Shown here: positions 33,649 through 43,806 of the stretch, one piece after another | How the letters are laid out: every line of letters starts with the position of its first letter | How positions within the stretch are numbered: position 1 is the stretch's first letter | Assembly (NCBI GenBank): GCA_900542805.1 | Contig: UQOW01000014.1 | Location: 1 to 54,487, forward strand | DNA from: an uncultured Sutterella sp. | GTDB lineage: Bacteria; Pseudomonadota; Gammaproteobacteria; Burkholderiales; Burkholderiaceae_F | Length of the DNA: 54,487 nt | Direction: 5' to 3' | Program-made: the position numbers and the translations under genes | The notes under the pieces: model-generated | What the model saw: the letters and a program-made list of their open reading frames with translations, nothing else | The model's database searches: none | Told to the model about the DNA's origin: nothing

Positions 33649-36405
33649 TTACGGAACTGAAAAATCCGCCCCTGCCTTTCGGGCCTTCGCTAAGTCTCCT
33701 GCCAAAGCGAACGTAATTTCGTCGGATTTGAGCATCTTGCGCAACGCGGCATTGACAGCATTAACGTCCAAAGCACGCAACCGGTCCTCATAGCGTTTGC
33801 TTTCGGTAAAATCCGTGCCTGTTTCCAAGAACGTAATCCAACTGCGTGCCAAGTGCGCGTCCTGGGCTCGATTGACCGCACGGGACTGCAAGAGGCCCTG
33901 AACGGCTTCGCTGACTTCTTGTTTCGTAAAGCCCTTTTCAAGAGCCTTGGTAATTTCATCGCGCATGGATTTTTCAGCCTTCGCAAGGTTTTGCGGCGCC
34001 ACGATGGCGTAGGCAATCCAAGCAGCACGATTGCCGTATCCGGGAAGCAAAATCTGGCTATAAACGCTGTAGCTCAGACCTTCTTTCTGGCGTAAGCGCT
34101 CCATGAGACGGCTGGAAAGCGAAGTGCCGCCTCCGAGAATCCAGTTTGCCACTTCCAGGGCAGGTGCATCGGCATCGCGGAAATTGCCGGGAAAATCCAT
34201 ACGCGCAAAGACGGCGGCATTTTCTTTTTGCGGCGTATCGATCACAAAGCGAGCCGCCGGAACCGGCTTAAATTGCGGGAAATACCGTTCGTAGGCGTTT
34301 TCTTTGCCGACGGATTTTTTCATCCCGATCGTTTTTTCCAGAATCGCCCGAACGACCTTGGCATCAAAATCCCCGATGACGGCAACGACGCCGTGTTCGG
34401 TGGAAAAGACATTTCGATACCAGTCATAGCACGCCTTGCGGTCGATTGTTTTCAGCGAATCGATGATTTCCTCGGTCGTGAGCGTGTTTCTCGGATCCCC
34501 GTCCGGATACAAGCGGAAGTGGCGCACGAGGGCATCGCGCCCGAGCGTCATCGGATTGTCGCTTTTAGCAGCAAGAGCGGTCGCGTACTGCCGTGCATAT
34601 TGCTTGACTTCTTTTTCAGGGAACGTACTTGTTGCAATCAACTTACCCATAAACGAGAGCGTCTCAGGGAGCGTCTCGTGCGTGCAAGTAAAGGAAAACA
34701 CATCGCCCTGAACTTTCAGTTCCGTAAGTCGGTCGGCAATGGTATTTTTGTCAAGTCCCTCGGCTCCGCGCGTCAGCAAGGATTCGAGCATGCCGGCCGC
34801 AACGGATTTTCCGTGAGCCGCTTTTAAATTTCCGTACTGAAACGAGGCGATGACGGTAACCGTTTTTCCTCGGGTTTTCTTCGGAAGCAAGGCAACGGCA
34901 ACGTCGCCGACATGAAAGCGCTCCGTACGGCGCATGATGTTCTCTTGGCTAACATCGAAGGCTTCACCCGTATCGCCTACCTCGGTAAAGTGTGCTCCCG
35001 AAAGCACGTCGGCAAGAGGCGGGGTCGTCATCTTCGGCGCTCTTTGCGGTTTATCGTCGGGAATAAACTCCCCGACGACTCGGTTATCGCGAACAAAATA
35101 CGTTTGCGCCGCGCGATTGACAGCCTCTTGTGTGAGCTTGGCATTCTTGTCGCGATTGACAAAGAAAAGGCGCCAATCACCCAAGGCAATATAATCGGAA
35201 AGATCAACGGCGAAGGCCTCCGGATCGCTGAGCGTCCTTTCAAAGGCCGTCTCCGTATCTGCCGTCGTCACTTTCAGCTCCTGCGCCGTCACTCCCTTTT
35301 TCTGAAAGCCTTTTTCGACGGCCTCGATCATGGCCGTACGTACGGGCTCGAGCGCCTCCCCTTTCTTGACCATCGCGCCGAAAAGCACGAATCCCGGACA
35401 CTTTCCCGGAAGATGCCAACCGAAAACCTGGCTGGCAAGACCGGTTTCCACCAGCGCCTTATACAAACGCCCGCGAGGCGCATCGGCAAGAATTTGTACG
35501 GCTGCTTCCACACTCATACTCTCATCACTTAAGCCCGAGGGAACGCGATAGCCTACGGCTACAAGTTGCATTTCACCGGGCCGGCGAATCTGGAAATACC
35601 TCGGACCGTCGGCCACGGGTTCGACCGTCCACTCGCGCGGGAGGGGGCGCGTCGGTTTGGCAATTTTCCCGAAGGACTCCTCAATCCAGCGCAAAACCTT
35701 TTCGGAGTCAAAACTTCCCGAGACGGTTAAAACCGCATTGTCCGGCTGATACCACTTGCGATAAAAGGCCTGCAGATTTTCGATGGGAACGTTTTCGATA
35801 TCGCTCCGGGCTCCGATCGTCGAGCGCCCGTAGGAATGCCAATCGAAAAGAACCGACTGCATGCGTTTGAGCATGACGCTCACGGGTTTATTTTCCCCCA
35901 TCTCGTATTCATTGCGTACGACGGTCATTTCGGTCTCCAGGTCGCTCTTGGCGATGTTGGAATTGACCATAGCATCGGCACTCCAGGCAAGAGCCCAACG
36001 CATGTTGTCGTCACCGGCCGTGAAACTGACGAAAAAGTTCGTTCGGTCAAGCCAGGTTGTTCCGTTCATACGAAAACCGCGTCGCGCAAATTCCTTATCC
36101 GGGTCGGGAAAGTTCCGACTTCCCTTAAAGAGCAAATGCTCCAAAAGGTGGGCCATGCCGGTCTCCCCGTAATTTTCGTGGCGAGAGCCCACAAGGTACG
36201 TCGTATTGACCGTTGCCGTCGGCTTACTGCGGTCCTCGAACAGGACAACCTTCAAACCGTTTGAAAGAACATACTCGGAAATACCCTCGACCGTGTGAAC
36301 GGGTTTGAGCCCGGAAGCACCCGCTCCGAGCGTAGCAACAGAAACGACCGTCATGATGAAAACTTTGATGAATTGAAAGACCATAAGGACAAGCGATGCA
36401 ACCAC
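33649..36405 (-). CDS. M16 family (insulinase-type) zinc peptidase
   Basis: Exported metalloprotease of 918 residues with two M16 modules. The first module has the inverted zinc motif HLLEH at 86-90 and third ligand Glu166 (VRNEYEMGE). The second module (about 480-918) lacks a zinc motif, as usual. The N-terminus is a hydrophobic signal-type segment (about 1-30), so it acts in the periplasm or envelope. The start is uncertain: GTG at 36405 is the longest, with ATG at 36384 and 36354 as alternatives, none with a clear ribosome binding site. Target peptides unknown. Confidence 0.9.
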   Translation of the reverse strand: MVASLVLMVFQFIKVFIMTVVSVATLGAGASGLKPVHTVEGISEYVLSNGLKVVLFEDRSKPTATVNTTYLVGSRHENYGETGMAHLLEHLLFKGSRNFPDPDKEFARRGFRMNGTTWLDRTNFFVSFTAGDDNMRWALAWSADAMVNSNIAKSDLETEMTVVRNEYEMGENKPVSVMLKRMQSVLFDWHSYGRSTIGARSDIENVPIENLQAFYRKWYQPDNAVLTVSGSFDSEKVLRWIEESFGKIAKPTRPLPREWTVEPVADGPRYFQIRRPGEMQLVAVGYRVPSGLSDESMSVEAAVQILADAPRGRLYKALVETGLASQVFGWHLPGKCPGFVLFGAMVKKGEALEPVRTAMIEAVEKGFQKKGVTAQELKVTTADTETAFERTLSDPEAFAVDLSDYIALGDWRLFFVNRDKNAKLTQEAVNRAAQTYFVRDNRVVGEFIPDDKPQRAPKMTTPPLADVLSGAHFTEVGDTGEAFDVSQENIMRRTERFHVGDVAVALLPKKTRGKTVTVIASFQYGNLKAAHGKSVAAGMLESLLTRGAEGLDKNTIADRLTELKVQGDVFSFTCTHETLPETLSFMGKLIATSTFPEKEVKQYARQYATALAAKSDNPMTLGRDALVRHFRLYPDGDPRNTLTTEEIIDSLKTIDRKACYDWYRNVFSTEHGVVAVIGDFDAKVVRAILEKTIGMKKSVGKENAYERYFPQFKPVPAARFVIDTPQKENAAVFARMDFPGNFRDADAPALEVANWILGGGTSLSSRLMERLRQKEGLSYSVYSQILLPGYGNRAAWIAYAIVAPQNLAKAEKSMRDEITKALEKGFTKQEVSEAVQGLLQSRAVNRAQDAHLARSWITFLETGTDFTESKRYEDRLRALDVNAVNAALRKMLKSDEITFALAGDLAKARKAGADFSVP

Positions 36406-36491
36406 CGACTTTTCGTGAAAACACTTGTATATATTAAACTAACGCGGTTGTCAGGCGCTTTGTCTAACCATTTTTAACAAATCATCCCATT

Positions 36492-37124
36492 GTGAAACTT
36501 CTATTCGACCTTTTCCCTGTCATTTTCTTCTTTGCATCGTTTAAATTCGCCGGAGCGAATCCTCAAGCGTGTGCCGATGTTCTAAGTGCTTTCCTTCCGG
36601 GAACCGTGGATGTGTCACAAGCGGCGATTCTGACCGCCACGATTGCGGCGATTTCGGCGTCCTTGGTACAGGTGCTCATCGTCTTTTTGAGAGGGAAAAA
36701 ACCCGAACCCATGCTCTGGATTTCGCTCGGAGTCATTCTCGTGTTCGGAGGTCTGACGGTTTTTCTGCACAATGAAATGTTCATCAAATGGAAGCCGACC
36801 ATTTTGTATTGGATATTCGGATCGATTTTGCTTTACGGAATCGTGACGGGTAAAAATTTCATGACGATGCTCCTTAAAAAGCAATTGGCACTACCCGAGG
36901 AATGTTGGGATGCCACGCAAAAAATCTGGTGCGTCTTTTTTGCCCTTGTCGGTCTCGTGAATCTGGCGGTCGCCTATCTGTGTTCGACGGACACCTGGGT
37001 AAACTTTAAAATGTTCGGGTTACTCGGCATTACGTTTGTCTTTACCTTGGGATTCGGTATTTGGATGACCAAACACCTCCCGGAGGAAAAAGTTTCTGGT
37101 AGCAATCATCATGAAAACGTTTAA
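36492..37124 (+). CDS. yciB: YciB/IspZ inner-membrane protein
   Basis: Integral membrane protein of 210 residues with about five hydrophobic segments. It begins MKLLFDLFPVIFFFASFKFA, typical of YciB, and has KWKPTILYWIFGSILL and FALVGLVNLAVAY. YciB affects cell elongation and division in E. coli. GTG start at 36492. Its end overlaps the ppiC start by 14 bases. In related genomes bolA often lies between yciB and ppiC; it is absent here. Confidence 0.94.
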   Translation: MKLLFDLFPVIFFFASFKFAGANPQACADVLSAFLPGTVDVSQAAILTATIAAISASLVQVLIVFLRGKKPEPMLWISLGVILVFGGLTVFLHNEMFIKWKPTILYWIFGSILLYGIVTGKNFMTMLLKKQLALPEECWDATQKIWCVFFALVGLVNLAVAYLCSTDTWVNFKMFGLLGITFVFTLGFGIWMTKHLPEEKVSGSNHHENV

Positions 37125-37932
37125 GACTGTTCTACTTTCCGGCGCTTTATGCGCACTTAGTTTCGGTGCCGTCGCCTCGGTGCAACCTTTTCAAGTCAAC
37201 GGAACGACGGTAACGAAAGCCGCCCAAGATGAGCTCATCGGAGCTTTTGTCAAACGCGGGGTCGCCCACGACGAACAACTGGAAAAACGTGTTCGTTACA
37301 TGCTCATTCGGGATACGGCTCTTGCACAACAAGCCAAAAAAGCGCGGCTTGAAAAACGCAAAGACGTGCAACAGGAAATCCGCAAAGCGCGTGATGCCGT
37401 TTTGGTTCGCGCTCTAATTGCCGACTGGATCCAAAAGAACCCTGTTAACGAGAAAGACATTCGCGCGCTTTACGAAAAAGAAAAAGCCGCCTGGGGCCCG
37501 GAAGAAGTGCTCGTTCGCCATATACTCGTGCGCGACGAAGAGCAAGCTCAGGGCCTGCTCAAGCGCATTCACAGCGGGGAAAAATTCGATGCGCTTGCGC
37601 GAGAATATTCCATCGATACAGCGCAAAACAAAAATGCCGGCGGACTCATTGACTGGACCTCGCCGGCTGTCTTTGATGCCGACTTTGCTCAAAGCTTTAA
37701 GACGCTGAAACCGGGAAAGATTACCTCAGCTCCCGTGAAATCCCGTTTGGGCTGGCACATCATCAAACTCGAAGGGCGTCGCGATGCGCAGCGCTGGGCC
37801 AATTTCGAAGCGGTCCGCTCCCAGTTAACGCAACTGTTGCAACAACAAAAGATTCAGACGTACATCGATTCGGTTGTCAAGAAAGCCAACGTCACCGACG
37901 TGCAGCCGGCGACAACTCCCCAGACCAAGTAA
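37111..37932 (+). CDS. Periplasmic PpiC-type peptidyl-prolyl isomerase
   Basis: Secreted foldase of 273 residues. A signal peptide spans about 1-23 (SGALCALSFGAVASV). A SurA/PrsA-like helical N-domain is at about 25-130, and a parvulin domain at about 133-225 has VRHILVRDEEQAQGLLKRI, then GGLIDWTSPAVF and SRLGWHIIKLE. It assists folding of envelope proteins; client proteins are unknown. It overlaps yciB by 14 bases and precedes mfd by 12. Confidence 0.92.
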   Translation: MKTFKTVLLSGALCALSFGAVASVQPFQVNGTTVTKAAQDELIGAFVKRGVAHDEQLEKRVRYMLIRDTALAQQAKKARLEKRKDVQQEIRKARDAVLVRALIADWIQKNPVNEKDIRALYEKEKAAWGPEEVLVRHILVRDEEQAQGLLKRIHSGEKFDALAREYSIDTAQNKNAGGLIDWTSPAVFDADFAQSFKTLKPGKITSAPVKSRLGWHIIKLEGRRDAQRWANFEAVRSQLTQLLQQQKIQTYIDSVVKKANVTDVQPATTPQTK

Positions 37933-37944
37933 CCGTTTTCTCGC

Positions 37945-40900
37945 ATGTCCGAATCGTTTTTTTCCGGGGTTCTGTCCCCGGACTTTTCTCTTACTAAGTC
38001 CGGTGAGCGCCGTTCTTTGACGCCTGCGACCGGTGCCAGTCGTGCGGCCTCCCTTGCTGCTCTTTTTGAAAAAACCCGGGAAACTCACCGCCCGATGACG
38101 GTCATTTGTGCCGATGCCTCCGAGGCTGCTCGACTCAGTGAAGAGCTTTCTTGGCTTAAACCCGAAGCTCGCATCGGAATGCTGCCGGACTGGGAAACGC
38201 TCCCGTACGACACGATGAGTCCGCACGAAACACTCGTGAGCGAACGACTCGAAACACTGTGGAAACTTGCCAATAACGAGAAAGGACAGTTTCTCGACGT
38301 TTTGTTTGTCTCGGCCTGCTGTGCCGCCTTTCGCTTGGCTCCGCGCTCGTACGTGCTTTCAAACACCTTCTTTTACAAGGTCGGGCAGAAAGTCAACCTC
38401 GAGGGTCTGAAACACACTTTGACGCAAAGCGGTTACAGCCGCGTCGATCAGGTCTACGGAGCCGGAGAATTTTCGGTGCGCGGCAGCATCGTCGATATTT
38501 TCCCGATGGGAGAAGTCACCCCGTTTCGTTTGGATTTATTTGATGACGAAATCGAATCGATTCGTGTGTTCGATCCGGACAGCCAACGCTCCGGTAATCC
38601 GACCGATGCGATTCGCATCCTCCCGGGCCATGAATTTCCCATGGACGAGACCTCGCTCAATACCTTCCGGACCAATTGGCGAAAGACCTTCGAAGGCGAC
38701 CCGACGCGCTCGAATGTCTATAACGACACCTTTAAATCCATTGCCAGTACCGGCATTGAGTACTATCTGCCGCTTTTCTTTGAGGCCACCGAGACACTTG
38801 CCGATTACCTGACGCCTGAGTCTCTGATTGTGACCGTCGGGGATGTCGAGCAAGCCGTCAATGCGTTTTTTAAAGAAACCGAAGAGCGGTACACATTCTT
38901 GCGACACGATGCCGAACGCCCGGCTCTTACTCCCAAAGCCTTGCTTTTACCGGCGCCCGAACTTTTTACACGTTTGGCGCCTTTCGGGCGTTTGCGCCTT
39001 TTAACCGCACCTTCGGAACTTCCCGATGTGGCCTTAGAGCGAAAAGCCCAAAAGCCGCTTGCAAAACTCGAAAACTACCTGACGGTCTGCTCAATGCAAA
39101 ATCGGCGTGTTCTCCTGTTGGCCTCCGGTCAAGGGCGCCTGATGCGTCTGGAAGATTTACTGCAAAACGATTTTCGCCGTGCCGAACGCGTCGAAAGTGT
39201 CGCCGAGTTTTTCCGCTCAACCGCTCCCGTTTGCCTGGCTCAAGCACCGATTAGTTCGGGCTTTACCGTCAACGATCCCAAAGTCGCTTTTGTTACCGAG
39301 GGAGAAATCTATCAACTTAAAGCCACGGGACGTCTTCGGCGGCGTCGCTCGGCAGCCGATACGCTCGAAGCGACGATTCGCGACATCGGGGAACTTGCGC
39401 CCGGAGACCCGGTCGTACATGCCGAACACGGCGTCGGTCGTTATGTGGGCTTGGAGACCATCGAAACAAGCGAAGGGAAAAACGAGTACCTTCGGATTGA
39501 CTACGACAAAGGCGCCAAGCTCTTTGTTCCCGTCTCGCAGCTACACCTCATCGGCCGATATACGGGAGCCGATCCCGACCATGCCCCGATTAACTCACTC
39601 GGGCACGGTGAATGGGAAAAGGCCAAAAAGAAAGCCGCGCAAAAGGCGCACGATACAGCTGCAGAACTCTTAAATCTGTATGCCGTCCGCGAGTCACGCA
39701 CCGGGTACCGTTATGAAATCAAACGGGCCGACTATGAGGCGTTTTGCGAGGGTTTTACCTACGAAGAAACGCCCGATCAAACGCAAGCAATCAATAGTGT
39801 GCTTGACGATATGCAAAGTGCGCACCCCATGGATCGCTTAATTTGCGGGGATGTCGGATTCGGGAAAACGGAAGTGGCATTACGAGCCGCCTTTGTTGCC
39901 GCGATGAACGGCAAACAAGTGGCCGTTTTATGCCCGACAACGCTTCTTGCCGAGCAGCATGCCCGCTCCTTTATCGATCGCTTTGCCGCCTGGCCCGTTT
40001 CGGTGCGCGAGCTTTCGCGCTTTCGCACAACCAAACAAGTCACGCAAGCGCTTGAAGGCATTGCCGACGGGACGGTCGATATCGTCATCGGAACCCACAA
40101 ACTGTTGGGAGAAAAAGTCCGCTTTAAGCGCTTGGGGCTTATTATCGTCGATGAAGAACACCGCTTCGGCGTGCGACAAAAAGAGCGCCTCAAGGTCCTC
40201 AGAGCCGAAGCCGATATTCTCACGCTCACGGCCACGCCGATTCCGCGCACGTTAGCGATGAGCTTGGACGGTATACGGGATTACTCAATCATTGCGACGG
40301 CACCGGAAAAACGTCTTGCCATTAAAACCTTCGTGCGACGCGAAACCGATGACTTAATTCGTCAAGCGGTTTTGCGCGAACTTAAGCGCGGCGGACAGGT
40401 TTACTTTCTACATAACGAAGTCGAAACAATCGAAAACCGCTTCGCGCGCCTTAAGTCCTTACTGCCGGAGGCGCGTATCGGGCTCGCGCACGGACAGATG
40501 CCCGAGCGCGACCTACAGGTTGCCATGCGCGCTTTTTATGAGCAGCGTTACAACGTGCTCCTTTGCTCGACCATTATCGAAAACGGCATTGATATTCCGA
40601 ACGCCAATACGATCATCATGCACCGGGCCGATAAGCTCGGCCTAGCCCAGTTGCATCAGTTGCGCGGTCGCGTGGGTCGTTCTCACCATCAGGCCTATGC
40701 GTATTTGCTGATTCCCGGGGAGGATGTCATCACGAAAAATGCCCGAAAGCGCTTGGATGCCATCGAGCACCTAGATAATCTCGGGAGCGGCTTTTATCTA
40801 TCGATGTACGACCTGGAGATTCGCGGCGCCGGCGAGATTCTCGGCGAAGAGCAAAGCGGAGAAATCTCCAAGGTCGGTTTTGAGCTTTACACGCAGATGC

Positions 40901-41421
40901 TCAAAGACGCCGTCGATGCCTTAAAGTCCGGCAAGACCCCCTCCCTTGAGCACCCGTTCGGATCTCTTTCCGAGATCAATCTCCACCTAAGTGCGCTCCT
41001 TCCCGACGACTACGTCCCCGACGTCTCAAGTCGACTGACGTTGTACAAGCGCTTGGCTCTTGCACGTGACATCACGGAAATCGAATCGGTGATCGATGAC
41101 CTCACGGACCGATTCGGAAAGCTTCCCGAACAGGCATTGAACTTAATAACCGTCCATCGTCTGCGCATTCGTTGCAAGACTTTGGGCATTCGGAAAATCG
41201 ATGCCGCTGACAGCGCCATCGTTTTTACCTTTGACGATAAGCCGCACTTTAATCCGCTCGCGCTCGTGCGATTGCTGCAATCGCGACGAGATATGCGCAT
41301 GATTGCTCCGGAAAAATTAAAGTTTACGGTTGCCACGCACGGGCGAGATGACCGTGTGCGGGCCGTTCGGCTTCTCATCAATCCGCTCCTTGCCTCAAAA
41401 ACCGAGTCTTCGGGCATTTAA
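37945..41421 (+). CDS. mfd: Transcription-repair coupling factor
   Basis: Large ATP-driven translocase of 1158 residues that removes stalled RNA polymerase and recruits UvrAB to lesions. It has a UvrB-like N-terminal region (DWETLPYDTMSPHETLVSER near 83-102), an RNA polymerase interaction region around 480-560 (VHAEHGVGRYVGLE), and a RecG-like motor: Walker A GDVGFGKT at 635-642, DEEH at 736-739, TATPIPRTLAMSL, and QLRGRVGRSHHQAYAYL. A C-terminal TRCF domain is present. It is followed after 11 bases by two unusual proteins. Confidence 0.96.
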   Translation: MSESFFSGVLSPDFSLTKSGERRSLTPATGASRAASLAALFEKTRETHRPMTVICADASEAARLSEELSWLKPEARIGMLPDWETLPYDTMSPHETLVSERLETLWKLANNEKGQFLDVLFVSACCAAFRLAPRSYVLSNTFFYKVGQKVNLEGLKHTLTQSGYSRVDQVYGAGEFSVRGSIVDIFPMGEVTPFRLDLFDDEIESIRVFDPDSQRSGNPTDAIRILPGHEFPMDETSLNTFRTNWRKTFEGDPTRSNVYNDTFKSIASTGIEYYLPLFFEATETLADYLTPESLIVTVGDVEQAVNAFFKETEERYTFLRHDAERPALTPKALLLPAPELFTRLAPFGRLRLLTAPSELPDVALERKAQKPLAKLENYLTVCSMQNRRVLLLASGQGRLMRLEDLLQNDFRRAERVESVAEFFRSTAPVCLAQAPISSGFTVNDPKVAFVTEGEIYQLKATGRLRRRRSAADTLEATIRDIGELAPGDPVVHAEHGVGRYVGLETIETSEGKNEYLRIDYDKGAKLFVPVSQLHLIGRYTGADPDHAPINSLGHGEWEKAKKKAAQKAHDTAAELLNLYAVRESRTGYRYEIKRADYEAFCEGFTYEETPDQTQAINSVLDDMQSAHPMDRLICGDVGFGKTEVALRAAFVAAMNGKQVAVLCPTTLLAEQHARSFIDRFAAWPVSVRELSRFRTTKQVTQALEGIADGTVDIVIGTHKLLGEKVRFKRLGLIIVDEEHRFGVRQKERLKVLRAEADILTLTATPIPRTLAMSLDGIRDYSIIATAPEKRLAIKTFVRRETDDLIRQAVLRELKRGGQVYFLHNEVETIENRFARLKSLLPEARIGLAHGQMPERDLQVAMRAFYEQRYNVLLCSTIIENGIDIPNANTIIMHRADKLGLAQLHQLRGRVGRSHHQAYAYLLIPGEDVITKNARKRLDAIEHLDNLGSGFYLSMYDLEIRGAGEILGEEQSGEISKVGFELYTQMLKDAVDALKSGKTPSLEHPFGSLSEINLHLSALLPDDYVPDVSSRLTLYKRLALARDITEIESVIDDLTDRFGKLPEQALNLITVHRLRIRCKTLGIRKIDAADSAIVFTFDDKPHFNPLALVRLLQSRRDMRMIAPEKLKFTVATHGRDDRVRAVRLLINPLLASKTESSGI

Positions 41422-41432
41422 AATACCGTCCC

Positions 41433-42857
41433 ATGACAGAGCAAACTTTTGCCCCGAACGCACCCTGTGAACTTGTCATTGATTTGACGGCGACTGCAGA
41501 GGAAACGGCGTCTCTGACCTTTTATAAAATCCCCCGCCTGGCGATGGATCAGGTCGGAGACGTTTGCATCGACTGGGGTGACGGAGTTTTAGAGTACATC
41601 GACTGCACGCTCTCGGAAGTCGAATTGCAGCGCATGGCTCGCGATGCCTCGTTTACCCCCGTTTTACACGTGACGCACAGGGGTCTTTCGGAGGCCGTCA
41701 CACGCATTCGCATTCGTACGACTTCCGGGTTTTTGCCGCTACGCGCTCTGGCACATCAAACCTATGCCATCGTCTCTCCGCTACCGACCTTGACGGTCGG
41801 TCAAACGGATAAAAACGGGATATTACTTCCCGCCAAACGCCTTTTGCCGCTCATTGAGCCCGATGAGAGCGGAAAGACGACACTGACGTTTGTTACGGGT
41901 GACCTTTTTGTCAACAACTCGAACCTAACGGTCTTGGACCGCGCGTTTTACGCTAGTCGCATTCGCGCAGTCGATGCGCACCTTTTCGATGCGATTCGAA
42001 ACCCGATCTCGATTCGCGAAATCTTTGCCCGAAGCGACTTGGAGGTCATTCCCGAGGGGCTCCTTAGCCACGTCGGACCGAACACGGTCTGCACCCGCGC
42101 CTTTGCCGATTGCAAAGCATTAAAAGAGGTCTCGGATCCCTTTGCAGGCGCTCCCATTCCGTTCGTTGTCGATGAATTTCTTCAAGGTGCCCCGCACACA
42201 TCATTTGCCTGGGCAGACCCTGCCCGGCGTGCTCAAATGGGATGGGTTCGTCCCGAAGCCGGCCCCGACGATCCGGCCTTTCGCATTGTTTACAAAGCCG
42301 ACGGGACCGATCAGTCCGTTTTGGCGTTTTACGAAACCGATTTGGCCTTACCGGGAGACTTTTGGATTGATTGGGGAGACGGCACATCCGAGCGCATTGA
42401 CTTTGACGGAAAGCCAAGAATCACCCATCGCTGGGAAAACCCGGGGCTCTATACGGTTTGCGTCCACTGGACGGCACCCTACCCGATTCGACCGATTCGA
42501 TTTTTCGATTCCTTAGTGCAAATTCTCGACCCCTTGCCACCGATGCACGTTAAGGCCTTGGGCGAACGCAGCGACTACTGCGGGTGGGCAGCCGGCTTTG
42601 AAAATCTGACAGACCTACCGGTCGGACTGTTTCGCAACAACCCGGACATTACGAATCTGGAACAGTGTTTCGCAGGCTGCGTGGCCCTGACAAACGTTCC
42701 CGATGACATCATTTCGAACCTGCCGAAGTTAGTTTGCGCCGATGCCATGTTTGCCTTTTGTTATAAGCTTCGACGACTTCCGACAAGTTATGCCGAACGG
42801 CCGCGTCGCCTCGAGCTCGATTGCTTTTGCGAAGAACGAAAGGAGGGCTCGACATGA
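41433..42857 (+). CDS. WGDG-motif and leucine-rich-like repeat protein, internally duplicated
   Basis: Not a named family, but its make-up can be read. The 474 residues form two halves. Each begins with a beta-type module carrying IDWGDG (46-51 and 312-317) followed by an ITHR-type strand (HVTHRG at 79-84; RITHRWENPG at 329-338), like PKD domains. Each is followed by leucine-rich stretches of the BspA/DUF285 kind, such as LEVIPEGLLSHVG at 203-215 and NLEQCFAGCVALTNVPD near 408-424. There is no signal peptide or membrane segment, although such domains are usually found in surface proteins. It lies 11 bases after mfd and overlaps the next gene by 4 bases. Function unknown. Confidence 0.7.
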   Translation: MTEQTFAPNAPCELVIDLTATAEETASLTFYKIPRLAMDQVGDVCIDWGDGVLEYIDCTLSEVELQRMARDASFTPVLHVTHRGLSEAVTRIRIRTTSGFLPLRALAHQTYAIVSPLPTLTVGQTDKNGILLPAKRLLPLIEPDESGKTTLTFVTGDLFVNNSNLTVLDRAFYASRIRAVDAHLFDAIRNPISIREIFARSDLEVIPEGLLSHVGPNTVCTRAFADCKALKEVSDPFAGAPIPFVVDEFLQGAPHTSFAWADPARRAQMGWVRPEAGPDDPAFRIVYKADGTDQSVLAFYETDLALPGDFWIDWGDGTSERIDFDGKPRITHRWENPGLYTVCVHWTAPYPIRPIRFFDSLVQILDPLPPMHVKALGERSDYCGWAAGFENLTDLPVGLFRNNPDITNLEQCFAGCVALTNVPDDIISNLPKLVCADAMFAFCYKLRRLPTSYAERPRRLELDCFCEERKEGST

Positions 42858-43789
42858 GAACCGCCCTAAAGCTTGAACTTTCCGTTCGACGCAATCGGGA
42901 ACTTGTCCGCTTTACGTTCTCCAAGCGCCTCTTGGCTGAAGACAAGGTCATTCATTACACCTTGGATACGACGCATAGCGATACGGTTACCTGGGACGCC
43001 GACAAGCCCACTCAGGTTGAATTGACCGTCGATAAGGGAACCCACATCCTCACAATCGACGCGGACGGTGTCTTGCCGTGCTCGACCATAAGGCTTCCCG
43101 AACAGACCGTCGCGTTAACAGACGAACTTCCGCTCCTTGTTGACCCGGTAACCGGCAAGCCCTCACGTAAGGCCGCGCTTTGGAATCCGGCTTACCCGCC
43201 CGTCGGTCTGACTCAGATCAGCGAAGCTCTTTTCATGCGCAACGCCCAGCTTATGGATTTAACGGAAACCTTTGCACGACTTCCGAATCTGAAATCTGTG
43301 CCCAAACTCGTCTTTTTGCCGCTTTCTCACGCACGCATCTTCACCGGGCTTTTTAAAAACAGCGCCCTCGAGGCCGTCGATTCCGCGCTTTTCAGTGCCG
43401 CTGTCAATGCAACGGATTTTCGCGAAGTCTTTTATGGGTGCCGCGCACTTAAAAGCGTTCCCGAGACGCTATTCGATGCTAATACGAAAGCTTGGCGGTT
43501 CGATCGCACATTCGAAGAAAGCGGTCTGACAAGCATTCCGAGCGCACTTTTTGCGCACGCTCTTCACGGGGCAAGTTTTGCTCGGACCTTTGCGCACTGT
43601 CCCTTAAAAAGTGTGCCCGAGGGGCTGTTAACCAGTCTAGATCCGACCGACGTGGACGGTATGTTCGAGCCCAAAGAGACTTTGCCGCACGACCCGCTTA
43701 AAATTAAGGCCGCTCCTCGGTTTCCCGCCTCCTTCTTTACCGATATTCGAATGGCTCGCGGAATTCCGACATTGTCGAAAACTCGATAG
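42854..43789 (+). CDS. Leucine-rich-like repeat protein, translationally coupled to the previous gene
   Basis: A 311-residue protein sharing the repeat style of its neighbour. After an N-terminal beta region with LDTTHSDTVTWD, about four repeats of roughly 24-26 residues run from about 140 to 290, for example ALKSVPETLFDA, LTSIPSALFAHA and LKSVPEGLLTSL, each preceded by an FxxTFxxC-type turn. The frame opens at 42821, but ATG at 42854 is preferred: it overlaps the previous stop (ATGA) and has AGGAGG 7 bases upstream. No signal peptide. A partnership with the upstream protein is likely. Confidence 0.72.
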   Translation: MRTALKLELSVRRNRELVRFTFSKRLLAEDKVIHYTLDTTHSDTVTWDADKPTQVELTVDKGTHILTIDADGVLPCSTIRLPEQTVALTDELPLLVDPVTGKPSRKAALWNPAYPPVGLTQISEALFMRNAQLMDLTETFARLPNLKSVPKLVFLPLSHARIFTGLFKNSALEAVDSALFSAAVNATDFREVFYGCRALKSVPETLFDANTKAWRFDRTFEESGLTSIPSALFAHALHGASFARTFAHCPLKSVPEGLLTSLDPTDVDGMFEPKETLPHDPLKIKAAPRFPASFFTDIRMARGIPTLSKTR

Positions 43790-43806
43790 TCGTTTGTGCG
43801 CACATC

